Shown here piece by piece: positions 43,232 through 51,757 of a DNA stretch of 64,000 bases. The notes under the pieces are model-generated. The model saw only the letters and a program-made list of their open reading frames with translations, searched no databases and was not told the origin of the DNA. Source of the stretch: Microbacterium sp. MYb62 (GTDB lineage: Bacteria > Actinomycetota > Actinomycetes > Actinomycetales > Microbacteriaceae); assembly GCF_002979475.1 (NCBI RefSeq), contig NZ_PCOY01000004.1:124001-188000 (forward strand). Reading direction: 5' to 3'. Numbering within the stretch: the first letter of the stretch is position 1; every line of letters starts with the position of its first letter. The translations under genes were made by a program, and so were the position numbers.

Positions 43232-45094
43232 ATGGCCATCGCCGAAGTCTTCACCCCCCGCACGTCTCCCGTCGCACCGACGCGTACGTTCGGCGCGGCT
43301 CCGACGTATGACACCCCCGCCATGGCCGAGCTGGCCGCATGGGTCGAGGAGATCCGCGCGCTCACTCAGCCCGACTCCGTGCACTGGATCGACGGTTCAC
43401 GCGCCGAGAACGACTGGCTGCTGCACGGCCTCGTCGACGAGGGCAAGCTCATCAAGCTCAACCCGGAATGGCGTCCCGGTTCCTACCTCGCCCGCTCGCA
43501 CCCGAGCGACGTCGCTCGCACCGAGGGGCGCACCTTCATCGCGTCGGAGCACGAGGAGGACGCCGGCCCCACGAACAACTGGGCGGCTCCCGCCGAGATG
43601 CGCGAGAAGATGGACGGCCTCTTCGAGGGCTCGATGCGCGGACGCACGATGTACGTCGTGCCGTTCTCGATGGGTCCGGTGGGCGGTCCGCTGTCGCACA
43701 TCGGCGTCCAGGTCACCGACAGCGCGTACGCCGTCGCGTCGATCGGCATCATGACCCGCGTCGGCGACGCCGTCACGCGTCAGATCGCCGAGGGCGCGCC
43801 CTGGGTCAAGACGGTCCACACGGTCGGCGCGCCCCTCGCTGCCGGTGAGCAGGACGTCGAGTGGCCGTGCAACGACGACAAGTACATCGTCCACTTCCCC
43901 GAGACCCTCGAGGTCTACTCGTACGGTTCGGGCTACGGCGGAAACGCGATCCTCGCGAAGAAGTGCTTCGCGCTGCGCATCGCCTCGGTGATCGCCCGCG
44001 ACGAGGGCTGGCTCGCCGAACACATGCTGCTCATCCGCGTGATCGATCCGCAGGGCAAGGCCTACCACGTGGCGGCGGCGTTCCCGTCGGCGTGCGGCAA
44101 GACCAACCTCGCCATGCTGCGCCCGACCATCCCCGGCTGGCGCGTCGAGACCCTCGGCGACGACATCGCCTGGATCCGCCCGGGGGAGGACGGTCGTCTG
44201 TGGGCGATCAACCCCGAGGCGGGCTTCTTCGGCGTCGCACCCGGCACCGGCGAGTCGACCAACGTCACCGCGGTCGAGACCCTGTGGGGCAACACGATCT
44301 TCACCAACGTCGCGCTCCGCCCGGACGGCGACGTGTGGTGGGAGGGCCTGACCGACGAGGCGCCCGCGCACCTGGTCGACTGGGAGGGCAACGACTGGAC
44401 CCCCGAGTCCGGCCGACCGGCAGCGCACCCCAACTCCCGCTTCACGGTGTCGGCGGCGCAGTGCCCCCAGATCTCCGAGGACTGGGAAGAGGCCGTGCCG
44501 CTCGATGTCATCCTCTTCGGCGGACGCCGCGCCAGCAACGTGCCGCTCGTGGTCGAGGCGACCGACTGGACGCACGGTGTCTTCCTCGGTTCGAACATCT
44601 CGTCCGAGCGCACCGCCGCCGCGGAGGGGACGGTCGGGGAACTGCGTCGTGACCCCTTCGCGATGCTGCCCTTCTGCGGGTACAACATGGCCGACTACTT
44701 CGGTCACTGGCTCACGGTCGGTCGGGGCCTGCGCTTCGACCGTGCCCCGCGCATCTTCCAGGTGAACTGGTTCCGCCGTGGCGATGACGGCCGGTTCCTG
44801 TGGCCGGGCTTCGGAGACAACTCGCGTGTCGTCGACTGGATCATCCGCCGCATCGCGGGTGACGTGCCCGCGGTCGACAGCCCGATCGGACGCCTGCCGC
44901 GCGTGGAGGACCTCAACCTCGACGGGCTCGACATCCCCGCCGCCGACCTCGAGGAGCTGTTCTCCGTCGATCCCGATTCGTGGAAGACCGAGGCCGACCT
45001 GACCGAGGAGTTCTACGACACGTTCGGCGACAAGGTTCCGGCGGCGCTGCGCGCCGAGCTGGCCTCGCTGCGCTACCGCCTCGCGAAGGCGTAG
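43232..45094 (+). CDS. pckG: Phosphoenolpyruvate carboxykinase (GTP)
   Basis: A 620-residue GTP-dependent PEPCK that converts oxaloacetate to PEP, the entry step of gluconeogenesis. It has the family's P-loop [10 protein letters not shown], with the reactive cysteine inside it. Also present are [20 protein letters not shown] and the Y-G-S-G-Y-G-G-N and F-C-G-Y-N-M segments. Length matches the actinobacterial family. AAAGGAG precedes the ATG at 43232. It is divergent from a RamB-like regulator and followed by two hairpins. Confidence 0.96.
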   Translation: MAIAEVFTPRTSPVAPTRTFGAAPTYDTPAMAELAAWVEEIRALTQPDSVHWIDGSRAENDWLLHGLVDEGKLIKLNPEWRPGSYLARSHPSDVARTEGRTFIASEHEEDAGPTNNWAAPAEMREKMDGLFEGSMRGRTMYVVPFSMGPVGGPLSHIGVQVTDSAYAVASIGIMTRVGDAVTRQIAEGAPWVKTVHTVGAPLAAGEQDVEWPCNDDKYIVHFPETLEVYSYGSGYGGNAILAKKCFALRIASVIARDEGWLAEHMLLIRVIDPQGKAYHVAAAFPSACGKTNLAMLRPTIPGWRVETLGDDIAWIRPGEDGRLWAINPEAGFFGVAPGTGESTNVTAVETLWGNTIFTNVALRPDGDVWWEGLTDEAPAHLVDWEGNDWTPESGRPAAHPNSRFTVSAAQCPQISEDWEEAVPLDVILFGGRRASNVPLVVEATDWTHGVFLGSNISSERTAAAEGTVGELRRDPFAMLPFCGYNMADYFGHWLTVGRGLRFDRAPRIFQVNWFRRGDDGRFLWPGFGDNSRVVDWIIRRIAGDVPAVDSPIGRLPRVEDLNLDGLDIPAADLEELFSVDPDSWKTEADLTEEFYDTFGDKVPAALRAELASLRYRLAKA

Positions 45095-45104
45095 CCCCCA
45101 GACC

Positions 45105-45130
45105 GGTGCCGGTTCGGGGGAGCCGGCACC
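45105..45130 (+). terminator. Terminator hairpin after pckG
   Basis: GGTGCCGG (45105-45112) pairs with CCGGCACC (45123-45130) around a 10-base loop, 10 bases after the pckG stop. Confidence 0.65.
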
Positions 45131-45158
45131 CTCGGCGCCCCGTGCGCCGCAGATCCGC

Positions 45159-45215
45159 GAAGGCGGGACATCCGAGACCGACCCATGGCTGAGTGGTCTC
45201 AGACGTCCCGCCTTC
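45159..45215. terminator. Long hairpin between convergent genes
   Basis: Two 21-base arms (45159-45179 and 45195-45215) pair with only two mismatches around a 15-base loop. It sits between pckG and the convergent ABC exporter gene and is likely a bidirectional terminator, though it is much longer than usual. Confidence 0.65.
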
Positions 45216-45293
45216 GTGTTGTCGTTCGCCTCCCCCGGACGAGAGGGCTCGGCGATCGCAGGGGCTCCGAGACCGGACCGGGACCGCGACGCG

Positions 45294-47180
45294 TCAGGTG
45301 AGCAGCTGGTGCCGGGCGAGATCGCGGTACAGCGGCGTCGACTCCACGAGTTCGGCGTGCGTGCCCTGGCCGACCACGACGCCGTCCTGCAGCACCACGA
45401 TCAGGTCGCTGTCGACGACCGTCGACAGGCGGTGGGCGATGACGATGAGCGTGCGGTCGGTCGAGACGGCGTCGATGGCTTCGCGCATCCGCTGCTCGTT
45501 CACGCCGTCGAGCGATGACGTCGACTCGTCGAGCAGCAGGATCGGCGCGTCCGTGAGCAGGGCGCGGGCGATCGCGAGGCGCTGACGCTCTCCGCCGGAG
45601 AGCATCACGCCGTCCTCGCCCACGGGCGCCTCGATGCCGAGCGGGTTGCGCTCCAGCACGTCGCCGAGGTTCACGGCGCGCAGCACGCGCTCGCAGTCGG
45701 CGTCGGACGCCTCGGGTGAGGCGAGCCGCAGATTCTCGGCGAGCGTGCCGGCGAGGGTCGGTGCGTCCTGTTCCACGTATCCGAAGTGGGCGCGGAGTTC
45801 GTCGCGCGGGTAGGTGCGGGCATCGTGTCCGTGCAGCCGGATCGAGCCCCCGGTGGGGTCGTAGAAGCGCTCGATCAGCGACAGGATGGTGCTCTTCCCG
45901 GCGCCGCTGGGGCCGACGAGGGCGACCCTGGCACCGCGCGGCACGGCGAACGACACTCCGCGGAGCACTTCGTGATCCTGCACGGCAGGAGCCGCATCCT
46001 CCGCCGATTCCAGGTGCGCATCGGCGAGGAGGCTGCGTGCTTCCTTCGCCGCCGCCTGGCGGGCCGCCACGACGTTCGCGGGGTAGTGGAAGCGCACGTC
46101 GCGGAACTCGACCGCCGGCGCGTCCGGGGCGATGTCGGCAGGCGGAAGCGCGGCGGCGATGGCCTTGTCGTCCTGCGATTCGGTGGGGAGGTCGAGCACT
46201 TCCTGGATGCGTCCGAGCGCGCCGAGCGCCTGGTTCACCGAGGTGATCGCGCCGAACGTCGTGGCCAGCGGCATCACCAGCAAGAACAGGAACATGATGA
46301 ACGAGATCAGCGAGGCGACCGTGATCGCGCCCGCAGCGACGCGGAATCCGCCGACGCCGAGGACCACGAGCAGCGACAGCTGCAGGGCGATGCCGGAGAC
46401 GGGCACCACGAGCGAGGAGATCTTGGCGATGCGCACGCCGATGCCATAGGCGTCGGAGGCGAGTCCGGACACGGCAGCGGTCTCGCGCTCGGTCGCACCC
46501 GAGGCGCGGATGGTGCGGATCGAGCCGACGGCCCGCTCCACGCCGGAGGCCAGTTCCCCGACCTTCTCCTGCTGTGCGGTCGAGGCCGTGCGGATCCGGC
46601 CGCTGAGCAGCACGACGACGGTGACGGAGATGCCGATCACGACGACGATGAGCAGCAGCAGGATCGGGTCGATCAGCAGCATCGCGACCAGGGCGCCGAG
46701 GAAGAGGACGGCGCTGCCGACGGCATCCGCGAGCCCCTGCGTGAGCACGGCGTACAGGAGCGTCGTGTCGGTGCCGACCCGGGAGACGAGGTCGCCGGTG
46801 CGGCGCGCGTCGAACTCCGACGTGGGCAGGTGCAGGATGCGGGCGATGAGCTTGCGGCGGCTCGAGTACACGACCGCGGTGCCCGTGCGCTGCAGCAGGT
46901 AGTGCTGGAAGCCCGAGATGATCGACGAGGCGACCACGAATCCGACCAGGAGCCAGACGAGCATGCCGATCCCGGTCGCCGACTGCACCGCCTCGATCAC
47001 CTGGCCCACGAGCAGCGGTTGCACGAGCGACGTCGCGGCGCCGACGACGCTGAGGATCGCGACCACGATCAGCGTGCGCTTGTGCTCGAAGAGGAAGGGG
47101 AGGAGCTGGCGGAAGGTGGCGCGCGGGCCTTCGGGCTGCGCGCCCCGTCCGCGGCGGCGTGCTGTCGCCGTACCGGACAT
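45294..47180 (-). CDS. ABC exporter, fused membrane and ATP-binding domains
   Basis: A 628-residue half-transporter has an ABC type-1 membrane domain with six predicted helices (about 30-330). The ATPase domain follows, with Walker A G-P-S-G-A-G-K-S-T, signature L-S-G-G-E-R-Q-R and Walker B I-L-L-L-D-E-S-T-S-S-L-D, then the switch His in I-A-H-R-L-S-T. An unusual Ala/Glu-rich insertion of about 30 residues (A-A-R-Q-A-A-A-K-E-A-R-S-L) interrupts the start of the ATPase domain. It probably works as a homodimer exporting a drug or lipid. It lies 77 bases downstream of a small HTH gene. Confidence 0.9.
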   Translation of the reverse strand: MSGTATARRRGRGAQPEGPRATFRQLLPFLFEHKRTLIVVAILSVVGAATSLVQPLLVGQVIEAVQSATGIGMLVWLLVGFVVASSIISGFQHYLLQRTGTAVVYSSRRKLIARILHLPTSEFDARRTGDLVSRVGTDTTLLYAVLTQGLADAVGSAVLFLGALVAMLLIDPILLLLIVVVIGISVTVVVLLSGRIRTASTAQQEKVGELASGVERAVGSIRTIRASGATERETAAVSGLASDAYGIGVRIAKISSLVVPVSGIALQLSLLVVLGVGGFRVAAGAITVASLISFIMFLFLLVMPLATTFGAITSVNQALGALGRIQEVLDLPTESQDDKAIAAALPPADIAPDAPAVEFRDVRFHYPANVVAARQAAAKEARSLLADAHLESAEDAAPAVQDHEVLRGVSFAVPRGARVALVGPSGAGKSTILSLIERFYDPTGGSIRLHGHDARTYPRDELRAHFGYVEQDAPTLAGTLAENLRLASPEASDADCERVLRAVNLGDVLERNPLGIEAPVGEDGVMLSGGERQRLAIARALLTDAPILLLDESTSSLDGVNEQRMREAIDAVSTDRTLIVIAHRLSTVVDSDLIVVLQDGVVVGQGTHAELVESTPLYRDLARHQLLT

Positions 47181-47257
47181 GCGGGACCTCGATCTGGAGA
47201 TGGTACTTCGACCGTACTTCGTTCGCGGTCGAATCCTATGGAGAGGCTGTATGCGGC

Positions 47258-47464
47258 TCAGGCGCGACCGAATCGCCGATGCGCCGCCTGCTTGCTCACG
47301 CCCAGCGCGCTGGCGATCGCCTGCCACGAGTAGCCGAGGTTGCGTGCGCGGCGAACGTGCACCTCCTCGGCGCGTGCGACCTCCTTGCGCGTCTCGGCGA
47401 GCCTGTGCAGTGCGGCGAGCGGCTCGCTTCCGTCATCCTGTGCGATCGTCGTGGGAACTGTCAT
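47258..47464 (-). CDS. Small helix-turn-helix protein
   Basis: A 68-residue protein consists mainly of one helix-turn-helix at the C-terminus (Y-S-W-Q-A-I-A-S-A-L-G-V-S-K-Q-A-A-H-R-R-F). The part before it is a charged helix rich in Arg and Glu. It resembles the small sigma-region-4-like or Clp-associated HTH proteins of actinobacteria. The ATG at 47464 follows AGGAGG. Two matching palindromes lie in its promoter region and suggest autoregulation. The downstream ABC exporter may be in the same operon. Confidence 0.78.
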   Translation of the reverse strand: MTVPTTIAQDDGSEPLAALHRLAETRKEVARAEEVHVRRARNLGYSWQAIASALGVSKQAAHRRFGRA

Positions 47465-47478
47465 GATGAACCTCCTGC

Positions 47479-47494
47479 GTCAATACTCGTTGAC
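47479..47494. promoter_or_regulatory. Palindromic operator, proximal copy
   Basis: GTCAATACTCGTTGAC has the plan GTCAA-N6-TTGAC. It is 15 bases upstream of the start of the small HTH gene. On the minus strand it contributes a GAGTAT -10-like hexamer. Confidence 0.6.
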
Positions 47495-47506
47495 ACAGGA
47501 GCAGAC

Positions 47507-47522
47507 GTCAATAGATGTTGAC
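47507..47522. promoter_or_regulatory. Palindromic operator, distal copy
   Basis: GTCAATAGATGTTGAC, same GTCAA-N6-TTGAC plan, 28 bases centre to centre from the proximal copy. On the minus strand its TTGACG can serve as -35, 17 bases before GAGTAT. Confidence 0.6.
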
Positions 47523-47540
47523 GATCCAGCGCATGGCCCA

Positions 47541-47586
47541 TCACAGAAAGGGCACCCGCGTCCGTAGACGGGGTGCCCTTCTGTGA
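47541..47586. terminator. Terminator hairpin of the MFS gene
   Basis: The arms 47541-47557 and 47570-47586 form a 16-bp stem with one bulged A and a 12-base loop. It lies 18 bases beyond the stop codon of the minus-strand MFS gene. Confidence 0.8.
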
Positions 47587-47603
47587 TCCGAACGATTCGG
47601 GAG

Positions 47604-49064
47604 CTACAGCTCGACGGCCGCAGCGACCCCGAGGTCGTCGTCGTAATCGTGGTCCTTCGTCTCCGGGGAGAGGATCAGTGCGACGAAGGTGAGCACACCC
47701 ATCGCGGACAGGTACAGGCCCACCAGCCACGGAGCGCCGTCTCCCAGCGACCACAGCCAGAGCGCGATCAGCGGCGCCACGGCTGCGCCGAGGATCGACG
47801 AGACGTTGTAGGCGATCGCCGAGCCGGTGTATCGCACATTGGTCGGGAACAGTTCGGGCAACAGGGCGCCCATCGGCCCGAAGGTCGCTCCCATCAGCAT
47901 GAACCCGAACACGAGGAACGCCTGTGCGAGTGCGCCGGTGAACTTCGGATCGACGGCGGGGAGGAGGAACGTGTTGAAGGTGAAGCCGAACACGATGATC
48001 GCCCCGGTCACCCACAGCAGCAGCTTCCGTCGTCCGACCGCGTCGGCGATGGGTCCGGAGAGCAGCGTGAAGATGCCGAAGAACACCACGCCGATGATCT
48101 GCATCAACACGAAGTCGGTGTAGCCGAAGCCGAGGCCGGGATAGAACTGCGCCGCGAATTTGATCGGGTCGAACGGGGCGCCCGTCGCTTCGGCGGCGGC
48201 CTTCGCGGCGGCCGACGCCGTCTCGAGCGACGCGGGCTTGGTGCCGTAGGCGAGCGTGAAGTTCGTCATCAGGTAGAACAGCACATATGTCGCCAGCATG
48301 ATGAACGTGCCGAGGATGAGCTGCTTCCAGTGGTGACGGAAGACGGTCGCGAGCGGGAGCTTGCGGATCACGCCCTTGGTCTCGGCCTTCTTGAAGGTGT
48401 CGGACTCGACGAGCTTGAGTCGTACCCACAGGCCGATGATCACCATCACGGCGGAGAACAGGAACGGGATGCGCCAGCCCCAGGAGAGGAATGCCTCGGA
48501 CTTCAGGACCGGGTTCTCGGCGTGGGGCAGCAGCCAGTTGATGGCGAGGAAGAGGAAGTTGGCGATGATGAAGCCCAGCGGGGCTCCCAGCTGCGGGAAC
48601 GTCCCGTACCAGGCGCGCTTGCCCTTCGGTGCGTTCTCGGTGGCGACGAGCGCCGCCCCCGACCACTCGCCACCGAGCGCGAAGCCCTGGGCGAGTCGCA
48701 GGATCAGCAGCAGCAGGGCGGCCCACCAGCCGATGTCCTGGTACGTCGGCAGCAGGCCGATCACGAAGGTCGCGATACCCATCGTCAGCAGCGAGGCGAC
48801 GAGCGTGGCCTTGCGTCCGAACTTGTCGCCGAAGTGGCCGAAGACCACGGCGCCGATGGGGCGTGCGACCATCGCGGCGCCGAACACGGCGAATGACGAC
48901 AGGAGCGAGGTGGTGTCGTCGCCGGTGGGGAAGAACAGCACCGGGAAGACGAGCACCGCCGCCGTCGCATACGCGTAGAAGTCGTAGAACTCGATCGTGG
49001 TGCCGACCAGGCTCGCGGTGATGACACGCGAGCGAGGATTCGCGGGCGCAGTGGCAGTACTCAT
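47604..49064 (-). CDS. MFS transporter of the metabolite:proton symporter (MHS) family
   Basis: A 486-residue protein with about twelve transmembrane helices. It has E-F-Y-D-F-Y-A-Y-A in helix 1, typical of the MHS group (ProP, ShiA, citrate and alpha-ketoglutarate carriers). The loop motif G-H-F-G-D-K-F-G-R-K and the segment R-L-A-Q-G-F-A-L-G-G-E-W are also present. A larger than usual extracellular loop follows helix 7 (about residues 280-320). A carboxylate or betaine substrate is likely from the family, not from neighbours. GGAGGAG precedes the ATG at 49064. Confidence 0.9.
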   Translation of the reverse strand: MSTATAPANPRSRVITASLVGTTIEFYDFYAYATAAVLVFPVLFFPTGDDTTSLLSSFAVFGAAMVARPIGAVVFGHFGDKFGRKATLVASLLTMGIATFVIGLLPTYQDIGWWAALLLLILRLAQGFALGGEWSGAALVATENAPKGKRAWYGTFPQLGAPLGFIIANFLFLAINWLLPHAENPVLKSEAFLSWGWRIPFLFSAVMVIIGLWVRLKLVESDTFKKAETKGVIRKLPLATVFRHHWKQLILGTFIMLATYVLFYLMTNFTLAYGTKPASLETASAAAKAAAEATGAPFDPIKFAAQFYPGLGFGYTDFVLMQIIGVVFFGIFTLLSGPIADAVGRRKLLLWVTGAIIVFGFTFNTFLLPAVDPKFTGALAQAFLVFGFMLMGATFGPMGALLPELFPTNVRYTGSAIAYNVSSILGAAVAPLIALWLWSLGDGAPWLVGLYLSAMGVLTFVALILSPETKDHDYDDDLGVAAAVEL

Positions 49065-49213
49065 GTAGCTCCTCCGATCGAGTGCCCGGTATGCCGAGCG
49101 ACTCGGGCGAGTTTACGCCTTCCTGAGTGTTTGCTGTGCGCGCATTTCGCGTGTCATCGGGGAGAGCATCCTCGGTGCGTAGAGTCGGAGGGGCGGAAGG
49201 CGGGGAGGACGCG

Positions 49214-49711
49214 ATGTCGACGAGGATGCTGCTGCTGGCGGACACGCACGTCCCGAAACGGGCGAAGAGACTGCCGGACTCCGTGCTGCGGGCGATCGAC
49301 GACGCCGACGTCGTCGTGCATGCGGGGGACTGGGTCGACGCGGCCACCCTGGACCTGTTCGCGTCGAAGGCACGGGTGCTGCACGGGGTGTTCGGCAACA
49401 ACGACGGAGACGAGCTGCGAGCACGTCTGCCGGAGGTCGCCCGATTCACGGTCGAGGGGGTCGAGGTCGCCGTCGTGCACGAGACGGGGGCGTCTCGGCA
49501 GCGGGAGGTCCGGATGGACGCGGCCTACCCCGGTACGGACCTGCTCGTGTTCGGCCACTCCCACATCCCATGGGACACGGTGTCGCCGGCGGGCATGCGG
49601 CTGCTCAACCCCGGATCGCCCACAGACCGGCGTCGACAGCCCGTCTGCACCATGATGTGGGCTGTCGTCGACGGGGCGATGGTGGATGCGACGCTGGTGC
49701 CGCTGCCGTGA
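49214..49711 (+). CDS. YfcE-type metallophosphoesterase
   Basis: A 165-residue calcineurin-like phosphodiesterase of the YfcE/MJ0936 family. All metal motifs are visible: D-T-H near the start, G-D-W-V-D, G-N-N-D, then H-E-T-G and G-H-S-H. The ATG at 49214 follows GGGGAGGA. Members hydrolyse phosphodiesters with Mn or similar metals; the natural substrate is not known. Confidence 0.9.
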   Translation: MSTRMLLLADTHVPKRAKRLPDSVLRAIDDADVVVHAGDWVDAATLDLFASKARVLHGVFGNNDGDELRARLPEVARFTVEGVEVAVVHETGASRQREVRMDAAYPGTDLLVFGHSHIPWDTVSPAGMRLLNPGSPTDRRRQPVCTMMWAVVDGAMVDATLVPLP

Positions 49712-49841
49712 GCAGCCGGTCCGCGTGCCGCGCTCCGATGCGGTCGCGCGACGATCGTGCGACGTCGATGCCGCAGAGGCCTCGGCTGCGCTCCGGGACC
49801 GTCCGGGAAGCCACTGACCGGGCAGAACCTCTTGGTCCGGA

Positions 49842-51590
49842 CTATTCCTCCGCATCGCCGAGCGCGGGGGCGCCGACGAAGACCGCGCGCGGCTCCAGCA
49901 CGTGTTCGAGCTCCAGCGCGACCAGGTGGTTGGTGCCTGCTCTGGTGACGGGCGCGGGCACCATGAGCGTGCGCTGGGGTCCGTTGCGCCAGTAGCGGCC
50001 GAGAAAGAACCCGTTCACGAACGCGTAGCCCTTGCTCCAGGACGAGGTGTCGACGAAGAGGTCCGCGGGCGCATCCAGGGGGAACTCGGCGGTCCACGCT
50101 GCCGGCCCGTTCTCCGTGATCGCGTCGACTGCGTCCGTTGTGATCGCTGTGGTGATCTCCGCGGCGATCGCGGCGACGTCCAGCGGCGTCGACCGCCACC
50201 CCGTGACGCGCGCGCCGTCGAGCGTGATCTCGCCGATCAGTCCCTTCTCCTCGCCGAGCCGATGGTCGTAGTTCACGCGCCCCTGATCCTCGACCAGGAT
50301 GCTGAGGACACGACCATCCGGGATCCGCATCGCGCGGTCGTGCCGGGTGCGGGACAGCGTGCCGACCGGGTGACCGTCGACGCTCACCCACGCCAGGTCA
50401 CGCACCTCATCGATGACGAGGAGTCCGCCGTTCCCCTCCGGCAGCTCGATGTCGTAGCGCACGAGGGCACTCAGGTGCCCGAGCGCGTCGAAGGTCTGCG
50501 GCAGAGCCGTGGTCGACGCGGCGCCTGCGGCGTCGGTCCACGACCCCGCCGCGCGGAGCGGCACCTCGAACGCGGGCGCACCGTCGGCCACCGCGGGGAG
50601 CTCGTCGGGTACCGGCGCATACCGCGCGATCACCTCGCGGAAGACGAAGAACTTCTCCGTCGGATTCCCGGCTTCGTCGAGTGGGGCGTCGTAGTCGTAG
50701 GAGGTCACGAGCGGGAGGTAGCGGCCTTTGTCGTTCGCGCCGTTGGTGAGGCCGAAGTTCGTGCCCCCGTGGAACATGTAGATGTTGACCGAGGCGCCGG
50801 CGGCGAGGAGCGCGTCGAGGTCGGCGGCGGTGGCGGCGGCGTCCGTCGTGTGATGCACTCCGCCCCACCAGTCGAACCATCCGTCCCAGAACTCCGAGCA
50901 CATCAGAGGTCCGGTCGGCTGGTGCCGACGCAGCGTCGCGAGCCGTTCCGTGCTGCGCGAGCCGAAGGAGCCGGTCTTGTGCAGCTCCGGCAGGCTCCCC
51001 CCGCTCAGCATCCGATCGACGGGCTGGTCGACGGTCGTCAGCGGCACCGTGATCCCGGACTCGCGGGTGACGGCGACCAGCGCCTCGAGATAGGCCGAGT
51101 CCGAGCCGTAGGCACCGTACTCGTTCTCGATCTGCACGAGCACGACGGGCCCGCCGCGGTCGATCTGCCGCGGGGCGACGATGTCGTACACGCGGCGCAG
51201 GTAGGCGCTCACCTCGAGAAGGAACGCCGGAGCGGAGGAGCGCAAGCCCTCGACGCTTCCGGTGAGCCACACCGGAAGCCCTCCGTTGTGCCACTCGGCG
51301 CAGATGTAGGGGCCGGGGCGCACGATCGCGTCGAGACCCTCGGCGTGCACCAGGTCGAGGAAGCGCCCGAGGTCGCTCCATCCGGTCGCGTCCCACTCGC
51401 CCCGACGCGGCTCGTGCACGTTCCAGGCGACGTACGTCTCGATCGTGTTCAGACCCATCAGCCGTGCCTTGCGGATGCGGTCCTGCCATTGGTCGGGATG
51501 AACACGGAAGTAGTGGATGGCGCCGGAGATCACCCGGTGCGGCTGTCCGTCGCGGAGGAAGTCGGTGTCGCCGAGGGAGAAGGAGGTCAC
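49842..51590 (-). CDS. Beta-galactosidase, glycoside hydrolase family 35
   Basis: A 582-residue GH35 enzyme has the family signature G-G-P-V-V-L-V-Q-I-E-N-E-Y-G, containing the acid/base Glu. The likely nucleophile is the Glu in C-S-E-F-W-D-G-W-F-D. An R-P-G-P-Y-I-C-A-E-W segment and a C-terminal jelly-roll part (V-N-G-F-F-L-G-R-Y-W) complete the pattern. It has no signal peptide, so it acts on imported galactosides. The start is GTG at 51590. It is divergent from a LacI-family regulator, with two operator-like repeats between them. Confidence 0.92.
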   Translation of the reverse strand: MTSFSLGDTDFLRDGQPHRVISGAIHYFRVHPDQWQDRIRKARLMGLNTIETYVAWNVHEPRRGEWDATGWSDLGRFLDLVHAEGLDAIVRPGPYICAEWHNGGLPVWLTGSVEGLRSSAPAFLLEVSAYLRRVYDIVAPRQIDRGGPVVLVQIENEYGAYGSDSAYLEALVAVTRESGITVPLTTVDQPVDRMLSGGSLPELHKTGSFGSRSTERLATLRRHQPTGPLMCSEFWDGWFDWWGGVHHTTDAAATAADLDALLAAGASVNIYMFHGGTNFGLTNGANDKGRYLPLVTSYDYDAPLDEAGNPTEKFFVFREVIARYAPVPDELPAVADGAPAFEVPLRAAGSWTDAAGAASTTALPQTFDALGHLSALVRYDIELPEGNGGLLVIDEVRDLAWVSVDGHPVGTLSRTRHDRAMRIPDGRVLSILVEDQGRVNYDHRLGEEKGLIGEITLDGARVTGWRSTPLDVAAIAAEITTAITTDAVDAITENGPAAWTAEFPLDAPADLFVDTSSWSKGYAFVNGFFLGRYWRNGPQRTLMVPAPVTRAGTNHLVALELEHVLEPRAVFVGAPALGDAEE

Positions 51591-51695
51591 GTGTCGTGCG
51601 CTTTCGATGAGGCGGGGTGCGCCGACCCCGGCGGTGCCGGGCCGGCGCAGCTGCGGGTGTCGTTGACGGTCGCATGCGGGCGCTTCATGCGCCGT

Positions 51696-51712
51696 GTGTC
51701 AACGTCAACATA
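51696..51712. promoter_or_regulatory. LacI-type operator, copy 1
   Basis: GTGTCAACGTCAACATA is repeated exactly at 51730-51746. Its core TGTCAACGTCAACA fits the LacI-family plan TGTnAnCGnTnACA with one mismatch. It lies between the divergent GH35 and lacI-family genes. Confidence 0.6.
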
Positions 51713-51729
51713 TGGGATGCGCTGCTAGT

Positions 51730-51746
51730 GTGTCAACGTCAACATA
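51730..51746. promoter_or_regulatory. LacI-type operator, copy 2
   Basis: Exact second copy of the 17-mer at 51696, 34 bases away, about three helical turns. It is 11 bases before the start of the regulator gene and so is well placed for autoregulation. Confidence 0.6.
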
Positions 51747-51757
51747 CGAGGGGATGG

